Positions 25,875 through 34,494 of a DNA stretch of 64,000 nucleotides are shown piece by piece. How positions within the stretch are numbered: position 1 is the stretch's first letter; the number at the start of each line of letters is the position of its first letter. The stretch is from Streptomyces sp. Ru71 (GTDB taxonomy: Bacteria > Actinomycetota > Actinomycetes > Streptomycetales > Streptomycetaceae): contig NZ_PQSS01000032.1 of the NCBI RefSeq assembly GCF_002920535.1, forward strand, positions 1-64,000, in the 5' to 3' direction. The translations under genes were made by a program, and so were the position numbers. The notes under the pieces were generated by a model. It did no database searches, was not told where the DNA came from, and saw only the letters and a list, made by a program, of their open reading frames with translations.

Positions 25875-27161
25875 TCAGTGGGCGGTGGCCGCTTCATGGA
25901 AGCGGTCGCCGGGATGGACCGCTTCCCCGATGTGCTGAGGGATGTGAGTGATTTTGGGCGCTATCTTCAGCGTCGCGTCCAGCGCCCTTCCTCCCAGGCT
26001 CAGGGGATTGACATCGATCTTTCCTCCGGTGATGAGCTTGAGTCCCTTGGTGCCGATCATCTGCCCTTGGTGATAGCCCGCTTCCGCGAGCCCGGCCAGC
26101 CGGCTCATGGCACCACTCTCATGGGTGATGACGCCGATCTTGCTGAACGTCCCACCGAGGACGACTTTCCTGCCGAACAGCGCCAGGCCGCCTTCCACCT
26201 TCCCGGCGAGGTCACCGGTCGCGAAGATGTTGCGGGCCCCCGCGGCGAGCTCCGCCCCCTTGAATCCCTTGCCGAACTCGGCGACGGCCCGTGCGGCCGC
26301 GACCTCCTTGCTCGCCACCTTGACGCCCTTGCCGAAGGCTCCGATACCGGGCAGAAGGCCCAAGGAGTCCAGGCCCAGGGTCATCCAGCTCACGTCGGCG
26401 CCGGCGGCCATGGCCAAGCCGTGCGACAGCAGAGCCAGACCACTCGTGAGGAGCGCGGCCGCGCCGAAGATGGCACCGAGCGGTTCGAACGGCAGCGTGA
26501 TGATGGCCAGCAGGCCCAGGATGCCGCTCAGGTCGCTGAGCAGGTCACCGACCAACTTGATCAGATCGGCGTGGTCCTTGAGCCAGTCGGTCGTGGCATC
26601 CCACGCGTCCGCGATGCCGTGGCCGAGTTTGTCCCAGAAGCCGGGCTCGTCCGGCGCGATGTTGCCGGCTTTGTCGAGTTCCTTGCTGATCTGAGCCGCG
26701 GCTCGCCGGAAGCGGTCCTCCAGGTCGTGGACGTCACGGATGACCTTGTCGACCGCCCCGGATGCCTTGCCGAGGTCGTCACTGCCCTCGCTGCCCGCCT
26801 TCGCCTTGGCGTCCGCCTCGGCACTGAGCTTTTCTCCGGCCGCCTTTTCCAGACGATCGGCCTCCGTCTGGAACTCCTGGAGCTGATTCGCCCATCGGTG
26901 CAGGGCGCGTGAGGCCTTGTCGAAGGAGCCGTGGCTCTTGCGGATCAGCGGGGTGACGTCCCTGCCGACGTACTCGACGAATGCGACCGCCGTCTTGCCC
27001 TTCCAGGCCCCGCACTCGATCTGTTCCAACTCACGCAGTGCTGTGCCGAGTTCACCGGCGAGAGCACCGAGTTTCTTGGCGAGATCGCGTGTGTCCTCGA
27101 CGCTGCCGGGAGTCGGGTCCCAGCCGATGTGGGGAAAGGACGGACGCACCACGTCGCTCAC
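25875..27161 (-). CDS. Putative type VII-secreted protein (WXG-like N-terminus)
   Basis: 428 residues. The N-terminal ~130 residues form a long helical hairpin like WXG100/EsxA-LXG proteins: DTRDLAKKLGALAGELGTAL, the turn ECGAWKGKTA, then helices ending in a Lys/Ala/Glu-rich coiled coil. A hydrophobic region with three to four helices follows (about 205-275, including SGILGLLAIITLPFEPLGA), then a Gly/Lys-rich C-terminal part with no recognised toxin motif. GTG 27161 overlaps the upstream stop (GTGA). No EccC or other secretion ATPase lies in the window, so export would rely on a system elsewhere. Confidence 0.75.
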   Translation of the reverse strand: MSDVVRPSFPHIGWDPTPGSVEDTRDLAKKLGALAGELGTALRELEQIECGAWKGKTAVAFVEYVGRDVTPLIRKSHGSFDKASRALHRWANQLQEFQTEADRLEKAAGEKLSAEADAKAKAGSEGSDDLGKASGAVDKVIRDVHDLEDRFRRAAAQISKELDKAGNIAPDEPGFWDKLGHGIADAWDATTDWLKDHADLIKLVGDLLSDLSGILGLLAIITLPFEPLGAIFGAAALLTSGLALLSHGLAMAAGADVSWMTLGLDSLGLLPGIGAFGKGVKVASKEVAAARAVAEFGKGFKGAELAAGARNIFATGDLAGKVEGGLALFGRKVVLGGTFSKIGVITHESGAMSRLAGLAEAGYHQGQMIGTKGLKLITGGKIDVNPLSLGGRALDATLKIAPKITHIPQHIGEAVHPGDRFHEAATAH

Positions 27162-28216
27162 TCGCTGCTCCGATTGACGGACTGGACTTCCTGCACCACC
27201 ACGTCCTGGTCAGTACCGAACGTGCCGGGCGGAAGGTCACCTCCCTGGCCGGTCGTGCTCGTCCAGCTGATCTTCCACGTGACGGTGGCCTGCAGTTTGT
27301 ACGCCCCGCTCTCGGAGGAGCGCAGGTACTTGACTCCGCAAGGAGGCGTCCGGTCGGCATTGCCCCTGACATAGGGCTCCCCGATACGGCCGTCGTGGAT
27401 CTGGCATTCCCCCGAGGCGGGGTACGTGACGGCGTCGCCCGTACCAGGCCGAATCCTCAGCGAAACGGGCTCGGCCGTGGTCGTCGCGCTGATGCCGAGC
27501 AGCGGTACGGAAGCGGTGACCGAAACCGGCTTGAACTTGGCGGACTCCAGCCACGCCCATGTGGGAAGGTTCACTTTCGTGACGTTCCTCGGAGCGAGTT
27601 CCACCGTGGTGGAGGGAACCCGGATCTCGGCGTATGCGAGCTGTGCGAGCAACTCCGGGCTGATCGCCTGAGGAGTGTCAGCCGGTGGCGCTCCCCCGTC
27701 CTTCACCCAGAAGGGCATCTTGTCGCAGTCCTGGGACGCCGGATCCGCTTCCCGGCCCTCAGTCACATATGAGTCCCACCAGTACCCCTTGCCTTCCTGG
27801 TCCTTGTTGAAGTCCTTGTAGGGGTCGCCGTTGACGAAGTAGTTCTGTGTCTTCAGTGCCCACTCATGGCTGGGCGAGCTGCTCATCCAGACCTGACGCA
27901 TCTGCGATTCGAGCTGCTTGGGCGTGTACTTCGGCGCGTAGTAGCAGGCGGGCGGCGTCCAGGATGTCGTCGACGTGACAGAGCCGACGGACCGGCCGCC
28001 GCCGTTCTTCGAGCGATCGAACACGACAGCACCCGTGACGGCTGCCGAAAGGGTGTCGCCCTTGGCATGGCCGGAAGCGCTCGCATCCCCGGCTGAGCCC
28101 GGATCACCGCCGAGGGAACCGCCTGGAGGCTCCTGGGTTGCCAGCGCACCGGGAGCCGAGCACAGAAAGGTCGCTCCGGCGACGACACTGATCACGACGA
28201 GCCGGAGCGCCTTCAT
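27158..28216 (-). CDS. Secreted protein of the type VII-like operon
   Basis: 352 residues with a clear signal peptide (MKALRLVVISVVAGATFLCS then ALATQ). The mature part has several Cys (ACYYAP, SQDCDK, ASGECQI, TPPCGVK) that could form disulphides, and two beta-rich sections (about 200-350). No catalytic motif recognised. ATG 28216 overlaps the stop of the lipoprotein gene (ATGA) and its own stop overlaps the next start, so the three genes are translationally coupled. It probably acts at the cell surface with the lipoprotein and the WXG-like protein. Confidence 0.75.
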   Translation of the reverse strand: MKALRLVVISVVAGATFLCSAPGALATQEPPGGSLGGDPGSAGDASASGHAKGDTLSAAVTGAVVFDRSKNGGGRSVGSVTSTTSWTPPACYYAPKYTPKQLESQMRQVWMSSSPSHEWALKTQNYFVNGDPYKDFNKDQEGKGYWWDSYVTEGREADPASQDCDKMPFWVKDGGAPPADTPQAISPELLAQLAYAEIRVPSTTVELAPRNVTKVNLPTWAWLESAKFKPVSVTASVPLLGISATTTAEPVSLRIRPGTGDAVTYPASGECQIHDGRIGEPYVRGNADRTPPCGVKYLRSSESGAYKLQATVTWKISWTSTTGQGGDLPPGTFGTDQDVVVQEVQSVNRSSE

Positions 28217-28866
28217 GACGGCTGGCACCCCGCAGCACCGCGGGCGGATGTGATCTTCACGAGTTCCCAGACGCCCAGCTTGTTCTTCGTCATCTGAGCG
28301 GTGTAGGCGACGTAACTGTCCTTGGTGACCTTCGTTCCCTTGACCTCGCCGGTCTTGATGACCTTGCTGTAGCCCTTGCTCTCGTCTCCGCAGTAGCCGA
28401 TCGACGCGCTGCTGTCCGACTTCACCTTCACGACGCGGTCGAAGTAGCGGACGGTGCCCGTCACCGTCCAGCCCGCGTCCTTGAACTGCTCCACCCACCG
28501 CTGAGCGGCCACGGCGCCCTCACCCTCCGTATAGAACTCCAGAGCGGGGAGCCGAGGATTCTGAGCGACGATTGCCGCATTCAACGCGCGGATGAAGTCC
28601 GCGTTGTCTCTCAGGACCGCGTCCTGGACGGGATCGCCGGCCTGTTCAGGGGTGAAGGACAGCTTCACGTCCGAGGGGAGCGTGATCTCCGGACGCTTCC
28701 CCGTGGCGGACGGGCTGCTGCTTGGCGCGGCGGATGCGCTGCCCGAGTCAGCACCCGCGATCTTGTCGTTGGCGTCCGACCCGCCGTCACCGCCTCCGCA
28801 GGCGGTCAGCAGAAGGGCCGCTGACGCGGTGAGTACAACCGTCGCGAGCCTGGCAGGGCGATTCAC
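28213..28866 (-). CDS. Lipoprotein, first gene of the type VII-like operon
   Basis: 217 residues with a lipoprotein signal peptide and lipobox LTAC (Cys23), followed by a Gly/Ser/Ala-rich linker (about 24-55). The folded part (about 60-217) has alternating alpha and beta segments with FKDAGWTVTGTVRYFDRVVK and SYVAYTAQMTKNKLGVWELV, resembling the small NTF2-like or Mce-associated extracytoplasmic domains. That similarity is by eye. It is anchored outside the membrane. It starts an operon running to 24288. The promoter should lie in 28867-29000. Confidence 0.78.
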   Translation of the reverse strand: MNRPARLATVVLTASAALLLTACGGGDGGSDANDKIAGADSGSASAAPSSSPSATGKRPEITLPSDVKLSFTPEQAGDPVQDAVLRDNADFIRALNAAIVAQNPRLPALEFYTEGEGAVAAQRWVEQFKDAGWTVTGTVRYFDRVVKVKSDSSASIGYCGDESKGYSKVIKTGEVKGTKVTKDSYVAYTAQMTKNKLGVWELVKITSARGAAGCQPS

Positions 28867-29035
28867 TCGTGACTCCAGGTGGCACTAGAGGTCTCTTGAT
28901 CAGCCAAACGCTATCCAGCGGGTGGGGACGGCACCAACCCTCCCCTTTGCGATCACGAAGAATCGGCCACGGACCGTGCGTTCCGAATGGGTCGGTCATG
29001 GGCAGCCTGCGACACGACAGGAAGGGTGGTGCCAC

Positions 29036-29407
29036 GTGGGACTGGTCATGCGGGACGGCCGCGGACAGCTGGTGATAGGGGAGCCCCCGGAAACAACAAC
29101 GGTGCCGCTGGAGATCGCGGCCTCGTTGAGGGCTCGTACGAAGGGGCTGCTGGGGCGGGACTCGATCGACGGGGCGATGCTGCTGTCGCCTGCCGGCAGC
29201 GTGCACACCTTCGGCATGCGGATGCCCATCGACGTGGCCTATCTCGACCGTGGCCTGCGGGTCATCGCCGTACGGACCATGCCGCCGGGGCGGCTCGGGC
29301 GGCCCCGGCTTCGGGCTCGGCACGTGCTGGAGGCGGAGGCCGGTGCGATGGCCCGGTGGGGGGTTCGGGTGGGTGTGCGGGTCAGCTTTCCGAGCGGGGG
29401 AAGCTGA
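29036..29407 (+). CDS. DUF192 family protein
   Basis: 123 residues from GTG 29036, preceded by AGGAAGGG at 9 bp; ATG 29048 is also possible. It has the DUF192 landmarks: SLRARTKGLLGRDSIDGAML, then SVHTFGMRMPIDVAYLDRGL and a C-terminal HVLEAEAGAMARWGV. In many actinomycetes a DUF192 gene sits next to Tad pilus genes, as here. The biochemical function is not established. Its last 26 bp overlap the 3' end of the OmpA-like gene on the other strand. Confidence 0.85.
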   Translation: MGLVMRDGRGQLVIGEPPETTTVPLEIAASLRARTKGLLGRDSIDGAMLLSPAGSVHTFGMRMPIDVAYLDRGLRVIAVRTMPPGRLGRPRLRARHVLEAEAGAMARWGVRVGVRVSFPSGGS

Positions 29408-29990
29408 CCTCGACGCGGCGGTTCTTGCGGCGGCCCTCCTCCGTGGCGTTCGAGGCGATCGGGTAGTCCTCGCCGTAGCCGCGGACCTCGAAGGTGACGT
29501 TCGGGTCGTTCAGGTCGTCGTCCAAGGCGTCCTGTACGGCGTTGGCGCGCTGGCGGGACAGGACGTCGCCGTGGGCGGCGGAGCCGAGGTTGTCCGTGAA
29601 GCCGAAGACGCGGATGCGGGTGGCGTTCTGCTTCTTGATCTCCTCGGCGATGGCGGCGATGCGGGCCCTCGCGTCCGGGCTGAGCTTGGCGCTGTCCTTG
29701 CCGAACAGCACCTCGGCCTGCAGGGCGAACTTCACGTCCGCGTTGGTGTCCTCACGGCGTTCGTCTCCCGACTGGTCCTCCACGACCGACTTGATGTCCA
29801 GCACCTTCGGCGCGGCCAGCGTGGCCCCTTCGGGGAGCTTGAGATCGGGATCGTCCGCATCGACCCGCACGGGCGCGGCGGCGGTGGCCTCGGTACCGGG
29901 CGGAACACTCGGGGCGTCGTCGGCGTGGGCCGTGGGGGTGGTGAGGAGGAGGACGGCGGCGGTGAGAGCGAGGGTTCGGGGGAGGGACAT
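29382..29990 (-). CDS. OmpA-family peptidoglycan-associated protein
   Basis: 202 residues from ATG 29990, with TGAGGCGG upstream. A signal peptide (LALTAAVLLLTTPTAHA) is followed by an acidic linker and a C-terminal OmpA domain (about 85-200): VLFGKDSAKLSPDARARIAA, RIRVFGFTDNLGSAAHGDVL, SRQRANAVQDAL and EGRRKNRRVEVSF. The domain binds meso/LL-diaminopimelate of peptidoglycan through the Asp of FTDN and the Arg of EGRRKNRRV. As the last gene downstream of the Tad genes it may anchor the pilus machine in the wall, which is inference. Confidence 0.88.
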   Translation of the reverse strand: MSLPRTLALTAAVLLLTTPTAHADDAPSVPPGTEATAAAPVRVDADDPDLKLPEGATLAAPKVLDIKSVVEDQSGDERREDTNADVKFALQAEVLFGKDSAKLSPDARARIAAIAEEIKKQNATRIRVFGFTDNLGSAAHGDVLSRQRANAVQDALDDDLNDPNVTFEVRGYGEDYPIASNATEEGRRKNRRVEVSFPRSES

Positions 29991-29998
29991 GGGCCGCC

Positions 29999-30565
29999 TC
30001 AACCCGAGATCTGGATGGTGGCGGGCGCGAACATCGGCAGTTGGAAGACCACTTCGGTGACGTCTGCCGGCGGGGCAGGGAACTGAAGGAACACCGGGAT
30101 GGATTCGCCGGACCTGACGGTCGCGATGCCCGTCGTCGTGAGGGGGCGTCCCTCCGTGTCGCGCAGTACGTAGTACCGCTTCTTGCCCTTGGAGTCGACA
30201 AGTGTGGCTCCACCTAGCGACCGGCCGTGCCGCAACACCTCTGTCTCATCGCCACTGAGCTGCGCAGGGATCACGGCGGACTTGCCGCTGTCGTTCTTCA
30301 GCCCGCCGCTGACCGTGACGAAGCCGCCGGAGTCGCGCTGGGCCGAGGTGATCTGAAGCATCAGCCCGTCCGGCCCCTTCAACTCGGCGAGAGGTGTGTC
30401 CGACTGGCCCTCCTGCGTACTCGCTCGGGGGCCGCCGCCCCGTGGTGCTGACGCGGATGCAGAGCCGACCGGCTTCTTACCGTCGCCGCCATCGCTGCAG
30501 CCGGCCACGCCGACTGCCAGACCGATGGCCACCGCCAGCGCGGCCGTCCCCCTGCGCATGCTCAT
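29999..30565 (-). CDS. Lipoprotein of the Tad cluster
   Basis: 188 residues from ATG 30565, preceded by GGGGGAAG. The N-terminal lipoprotein signal ends in VGVAGC (Cys about 23) and is followed by a Ser/Gly/Pro-rich spacer. The folded part (about 60-185) is beta-rich: LMLQITSAQRDSGGFVTVSG, SGDETEVLRHGRSLGGATLV, VPVFLQF-like strands near the end. It resembles the Ig-like domains of actinobacterial surface lipoproteins, but no family is certain. It lies 8 bp upstream of the OmpA-like gene and 34 bp after the TadG-like gene. Confidence 0.75.
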   Translation of the reverse strand: MSMRRGTAALAVAIGLAVGVAGCSDGGDGKKPVGSASASAPRGGGPRASTQEGQSDTPLAELKGPDGLMLQITSAQRDSGGFVTVSGGLKNDSGKSAVIPAQLSGDETEVLRHGRSLGGATLVDSKGKKRYYVLRDTEGRPLTTTGIATVRSGESIPVFLQFPAPPADVTEVVFQLPMFAPATIQISG

Positions 30566-30599
30566 AGCTCTGCTTCCCCCTCCACTCGTCGTTCGCTGC

Positions 30600-31193
30600 T
30601 CATTCGGCCAGATGGACGTCGAAGAGGTCCTGCGGCTCGGGGAGGCCCGCCGGATCGTCCAGGTCGATGTCCCAGTCGCGGCCATCCTTGCAACTGAGCT
30701 GGGGCAGGACGTCGTCTTTAGCTCCCTCGGCAGGAGGCTGCACCGCGCAGAGCGGCTCGATCACTGCTTTGGCAGACGCCTTCGCATGCTGGTCCTCCGT
30801 ATGCGGGACGATGGACCGCCCGACCGAATCGTTGGTCTTGACCTCGACTTCGTAACTCAGCGGTCCTGGCTCGCACAGTTCCACAGAGGCGTCGTTCTGC
30901 GCGGCCAGCTCGTATGCCCGCGTACAGGACGTGGGGGTCCCGACGTCTCCGTGGAGGATTGCCTGCCATGCGGTCGGGTCGTGCAGCTTCTCCACCCACA
31001 GGTCCACGAACTGGTCCCTGGTGTCCTGGGCCGCTGCGAGCGCCGCAGCATCCGCTGCCGTCTGGGCGTCGTTCCTCTTCGCCGCGGCCTGGCCGACCGC
31101 GAGGTAAGCGAACGCAAGCAGGAGCAGGCCCCCCACCACCGTGATGTAGATGGGAAAGGCCTGCCCCGCGTCGCCGTACCTACAGCGACGCAT
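30600..31193 (-). CDS. TadG-like pilus assembly protein
   Basis: 197 residues. The N-terminus DAGQAFPIYITVVGGLLLLAFAYLAVGQAAAKRNDAQTAADAAALAAA combines a short cytoplasmic start, one span and the amphipathic Ala-rich helix typical of TadG/TadE pseudopilin-like proteins (the named stretch covers about residues 9-56). The remainder is extracytoplasmic, with two Cys (SCTRAY, LCEPG) and later LCAV and LSCKD, probably disulphide bonded. ATG 31193 overlaps the stop of the pilin gene (ATGA), so it is coupled to pilin translation. Confidence 0.8.
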   Translation of the reverse strand: MRRCRYGDAGQAFPIYITVVGGLLLLAFAYLAVGQAAAKRNDAQTAADAAALAAAQDTRDQFVDLWVEKLHDPTAWQAILHGDVGTPTSCTRAYELAAQNDASVELCEPGPLSYEVEVKTNDSVGRSIVPHTEDQHAKASAKAVIEPLCAVQPPAEGAKDDVLPQLSCKDGRDWDIDLDDPAGLPEPQDLFDVHLAE

Positions 31194-31369
31194 CAGCCGT
31201 TGCCGACGACCTCGTTGATCTTGTCCGTGATCGCATTGAAAATCGTCTGCCCGATGTCCGTACCCGTGATCGCCAACACGATGGCGACCACGACCGCGAT
31301 GATGCCCAGATACTCCACCGCCGTCTGGCCCCTGTCGTCGTGGGCCATGCGGGTGATCCAGTTGCTCAT
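31193..31369 (-). CDS. flp: Flp-type IVb pilin
   Basis: 58-residue prepilin. The motif DDRGQTAVEYLGIIAVVVAI fits the Flp processing site: cleavage after Gly leaves a mature N-terminus with Glu at +5 and Tyr at +6, followed by the hydrophobic helix that packs the fibre core. The short C-terminal part (TGTDIGQTIFNAITDKINEV) fits the minimal Flp fold. It is the only clear major pilin in the cluster. The prepilin peptidase (TadV/CpaA) needed to process it is not in this window. Confidence 0.88.
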   Translation of the reverse strand: MSNWITRMAHDDRGQTAVEYLGIIAVVVAIVLAITGTDIGQTIFNAITDKINEVVGNG

Positions 31370-31456
31370 GGTGCTCCCCTCTGTCGGCCCCGGCACCGTA
31401 GAGCCCACCGCCCCGCCGCTTCGAGGGTCCGTGGGCCCAAATGCGGGCCCAGGCGT

Positions 31457-32185
31457 TCACCTCGGCTCCCGGGGGGCCGTGCCCAGCCACTTCGCCGTCG
31501 CCTCCGCGCGGCTGGTGCTGTGCAGCTTGGCGAAGATGCGGTTGATGTGGTTCTTGACCGTCTTCTCGCTGATGAAGCAGGCCGCGGCGATCTGCTGGTT
31601 CGTCAGGCCCGAGGCGATGAGGTCCATGATCTCCGCTTCCCTGGTGCTGAGTTGGGCACCCCATGACCTCGACTGTCCCATGGATGGTTGCAGTTGTGAA
31701 GAGGATGGGGTGCGTGCGGGTGCATTTTGGGACACCGACGGGGTGTTGCCGTGTGCAGTCGCACTTGAAGCGCTCCGTAGATGGCCCAGCAGCGCCTCCG
31801 TCGCCGTCGGAGACGTGTGCGGGCGGCCTCGGCTCGCGTCTCTCACCGCTGCCAGCAGTTGGTCCACCGTGAAGTCGCCGTGCACCAGGTAGCCGGCCGC
31901 GCCCCTGCGCAGGGCCTCCAGCGTGGTCTCCGGTTCGCCGCTGTAGGTGAGCATGAGGACCGGGGCCAGCGGGGTCAGGTGCGGCAGGGCCGTCAGGCCG
32001 TCGACGCCGGGCATGTGGACGTCCAGGAGGATGACGTCCGGGTGGTGCCGGTGTGCCGCCTGCTGAGCCTGGCGGCCGTCCGACGCCTCCGCGACGACCG
32101 TGATGTCGTCGTGGCCGGACAGGAGTGCCGCAAGGCCCGCGCGGACCACCGGGTTGTCGTCCGCGATCAGCACACGCAGGGGCAT
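31457..32185 (-). CDS. LuxR/NarL-type response regulator
   Basis: 242 residues. The receiver domain (about 1-120) has the acidic pair in LIADDNP, the phosphoacceptor Asp55 in VILLDVHMPG and Thr/Lys region VLMLTYSGEP (the conserved Lys near 105 is not evident, GAAGYLVHGDF). A Ser/Thr/Gln-rich linker precedes a LuxR helix-turn-helix (about 178-240: LSTREAEIMDLIASGLTNQQ, ISEKTVKNHINRIFAKL). ATG 32185 overlaps the kinase stop (ATGA). It probably controls the pilin operon beside it. Confidence 0.9.
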   Translation of the reverse strand: MPLRVLIADDNPVVRAGLAALLSGHDDITVVAEASDGRQAQQAAHRHHPDVILLDVHMPGVDGLTALPHLTPLAPVLMLTYSGEPETTLEALRRGAAGYLVHGDFTVDQLLAAVRDASRGRPHTSPTATEALLGHLRSASSATAHGNTPSVSQNAPARTPSSSQLQPSMGQSRSWGAQLSTREAEIMDLIASGLTNQQIAAACFISEKTVKNHINRIFAKLHSTSRAEATAKWLGTAPREPR

Positions 32186-33582
32186 CAGGCCGCCTCCCGG
32201 GGCGGGGACACGGGGAGTTCCACGCTGATCAGCGTGCCCCGCGCCCGGTCGCCGTGGCCGAGGTGGAGGCGGGCGCCGATGGACGCGGCGCGTTCGGCCA
32301 TGCCGAGGAGGCCGAAGTGGCCTCGGGTGCGCAGATGCTCCAGGGCCGTGTCCGGGGGCAGGCCTCGGCCGTCGTCGTGGATCGTCATGCGGAGGTGGTT
32401 TCCGTGCAGGGCCGCCCGGACGTCGATCCGGGTGGGGTCCGCGTGGCGGTGGGCGTTCTCCAGGGCCTCTTCGGCGATCTTGAGGAGCTGGCGGGTCGTC
32501 GCGGGCGGGAGGGGGACGGGTGAGGCGGCGCCGCTGTACACGGCCGGGATGCCCGTGCGGATGGTGAAGTCCTCGGTGCGGGCCGCCAGTTCTCGGAGGA
32601 AGTCCAGGTCCGGCGGTTGCTCCCGGCGCAGATCCGTCAGCAGGGCCCGGGTCTCCGTGGCGGCCCGGCGGGCGGAGCGGGCGATCAGTTCCGCCTGGCG
32701 GCCGATGACCGCCGGGTCCGTACGCGGGCTGCTCGCCGACGCCGCGAGGCCCGCCGCCGCCAGGGCCACGCCGTGCAGGGTCTTGGCCACCGAGTCGTGC
32801 ATCTCGCGGGCGAGCCGGGCGCGCTCGGCGTCCGCCGCCTCCCGTGCGGCCAGGCGGGACCTGGCCTCGGTCAGGGCCTCCGTCGCTGCGCCGAAGCGGA
32901 GGAGGAGGTTGCGCAGGGTGGAGCCGAGGGCGCCGGTCACCACGCACAGGCCGGGGAGGAGGAGGGCCTCGGCGGGATTGCCGTGCAGGTCGTGGGCCGT
33001 GGCGTGGACGAGGAGGAGGATCAGGGACTGCAGGCTCGCGAAGCAGGCCGCGCCGCGCCAGCTGTAGACGATGCCGGCGAGCAGCGGGGTGCAGACGCTG
33101 ACGTAGGCGAGGGTGGTGTCGGGGCCGGCGGAGATCAGCAGGAGGGAGCCGAAGAGGGTGTCGACGGCGAGGAGGGTGGGGTGGCGCAGGAGGAGGGGGC
33201 CGAAGCGTTCCCAGTCCCGGAAGAGGGCGTAGGAGGCCATGAAGGTGACGACCACGGCCGCGCCTACCAGGCGGGTGCCCCAGCCGGGGGCGGCGTTGAG
33301 GAGGGCGGCGGGGGCGGCGAGGGCGATCATGGCGAGGCGGAAGCCGAAGACCTGGCGGCACATCGCTTGTAGGGCGTTGCGTTCGGGTGCGGGTGCGGGT
33401 GCGGGTGCGTGGGTGGGCACGCGGCCTTCGGCCGCGTCGGGGTTCCCACCCGCACCACCCGTACAACTTTCGTTGTCGGGTGCGGGTGGCCCCGGTGGGG
33501 CCTGCTCGCCGTCGGCGGCTTTCCCGCCGTACGGCGGCCATGGCCGCCGGCCGTGTCGTGGCCTGTTCTCCGTCAGCGCCAT
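32185..33582 (-). CDS. NarL-type sensor histidine kinase embedded in the Tad operon
   Basis: 465 residues. A Pro/Gly-rich N-terminus (1-75) is partly encoded by a dispersed repeat (APAPAPAP). Then five or six membrane helices (about 80-235), a HisKA_3 dimer domain with phospho-His262 in LAREMHDSVAKTLHG, and a HATPase domain with the N box (ALENAHRHA), DDGRGLPP and GHFGLLGMAERA. ATG 33582 has GGGAGGGGAG just upstream and sits 12 bp after the tadC stop, so I keep the long N-terminus. The membrane domain is the likely sensor. It pairs with the overlapping response regulator. Confidence 0.9.
   Translation of the reverse strand: MALTENRPRHGRRPWPPYGGKAADGEQAPPGPPAPDNESCTGGAGGNPDAAEGRVPTHAPAPAPAPERNALQAMCRQVFGFRLAMIALAAPAALLNAAPGWGTRLVGAAVVVTFMASYALFRDWERFGPLLLRHPTLLAVDTLFGSLLLISAGPDTTLAYVSVCTPLLAGIVYSWRGAACFASLQSLILLLVHATAHDLHGNPAEALLLPGLCVVTGALGSTLRNLLLRFGAATEALTEARSRLAAREAADAERARLAREMHDSVAKTLHGVALAAAGLAASASSPRTDPAVIGRQAELIARSARRAATETRALLTDLRREQPPDLDFLRELAARTEDFTIRTGIPAVYSGAASPVPLPPATTRQLLKIAEEALENAHRHADPTRIDVRAALHGNHLRMTIHDDGRGLPPDTALEHLRTRGHFGLLGMAERAASIGARLHLGHGDRARGTLISVELPVSPPREAA
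33385..33545. repeat. Dispersed repeat inside the 5' end of the kinase gene
   Basis: Four tandem GGGTGC hexamers (33385-33408) are followed by a hairpin element (GCGGCCTTCGGCCGC centre) and CACCCGCACCACCCGTACAA, then CGGGTGCGGGTGG. This pattern is typical of Streptomyces intergenic repeats, yet here it falls inside the frame of the histidine kinase and encodes residues about 13-66. Confidence 0.65.
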
Positions 33583-33594
33583 CTCCCCTCCCCC

Positions 33595-34482
33595 CTACTC
33601 CCCCGTGATCGAGCCGAAGTCCGTGCCCGAGCCCAGGAGCAGGCCTGCGCCCAGGAGCAGCATCGTCGCCGGGACCATGAACGTCGTGATCATCAGCGTG
33701 GCCCGCGGCACCGCACGGGCCGCCTTGCGGCGGGCGTTCTGCGCGTCCGTGCGGCGCATGTCCTTGGCGATGGAGACCAGCGTGTCCACGATCGGGGCGC
33801 CCAGCTCCTCGCCCTGCTGCAGGGCCGTGACGAACATGGCGACCTGCTCGGAGTCGTTGCGGCGGCGCAGTTCCGCGAAGGCCTCGCGGCGGCTCATGCC
33901 GAGGTCCATCTGGCGCAGGGTGATGCGGATCTCGTCGGCCCAGGGGCCCTCGTAGCGTGAGGCGACCCGGTCCAGGGCCTGGCGGAAGCCGAGGCCGGCG
34001 CTGACGACGACGGCGAGGACGTCGAGGAAGTCCGGCAGGGTGCGTTCGATGACGTCCTTGCGGACACGGATCGCCGCCCAGATGCCGACCTCCGTCCAGA
34101 CCGCGCCGAAGGCCAGCAGCAGCAGGGCGATCAGGTACTGGCCGCGCAGCAGGAAGACCAGGAAGCCGGTGGCGCCCAGCGCGCCGTAGACCGCTCTGCG
34201 GGCCGCGTAGCGGTCCAGGGTGAGGCCGCCGGGGTTGCCGGCCAGGTCGATCTTGCGTCGGTAGCGGGCGACGAGCCGGGGGCCCATCAGGCGCAGTACG
34301 GCGGGGGCGTACCGCATGCCCATGCGGTCGATGAGGGAGTCCACCGCGCCGGTGCGGGTGGAGCCGACCTCCAGGGCGAGGGCGAGGTCGGTGGGGAGTT
34401 TCGCCTCCGAGCGGTACATGCGGATGCCGGTGAAGACGCCCGCCACGCTCAGCGCCATCAGCAGTGCCAGTCCGAGTGCCAT
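33595..34482 (-). CDS. tadC: Tad pilus inner-membrane platform protein TadC
   Basis: 295 residues, type II secretion F-domain. A first span at the N-terminus, two spans around 95-135, the cytoplasmic T2SSF domain (TLPDFLDVLAVVVSAGLGFR, QALDRVASRYEGPWADEI, QGEELGAPIVDTL) and a C-terminal span (LMITTFMVPATMLLLGAGLL). With TadB it forms the platform on which the TadA ATPase acts to push pilin subunits. It lies 12 bp downstream of tadB and 12 bp upstream of the kinase gene, all in one transcription unit. Confidence 0.9.
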   Translation of the reverse strand: MALGLALLMALSVAGVFTGIRMYRSEAKLPTDLALALEVGSTRTGAVDSLIDRMGMRYAPAVLRLMGPRLVARYRRKIDLAGNPGGLTLDRYAARRAVYGALGATGFLVFLLRGQYLIALLLLAFGAVWTEVGIWAAIRVRKDVIERTLPDFLDVLAVVVSAGLGFRQALDRVASRYEGPWADEIRITLRQMDLGMSRREAFAELRRRNDSEQVAMFVTALQQGEELGAPIVDTLVSIAKDMRRTDAQNARRKAARAVPRATLMITTFMVPATMLLLGAGLLLGSGTDFGSITGE

Positions 34483-34494
34483 GCCGCCTCCTGC

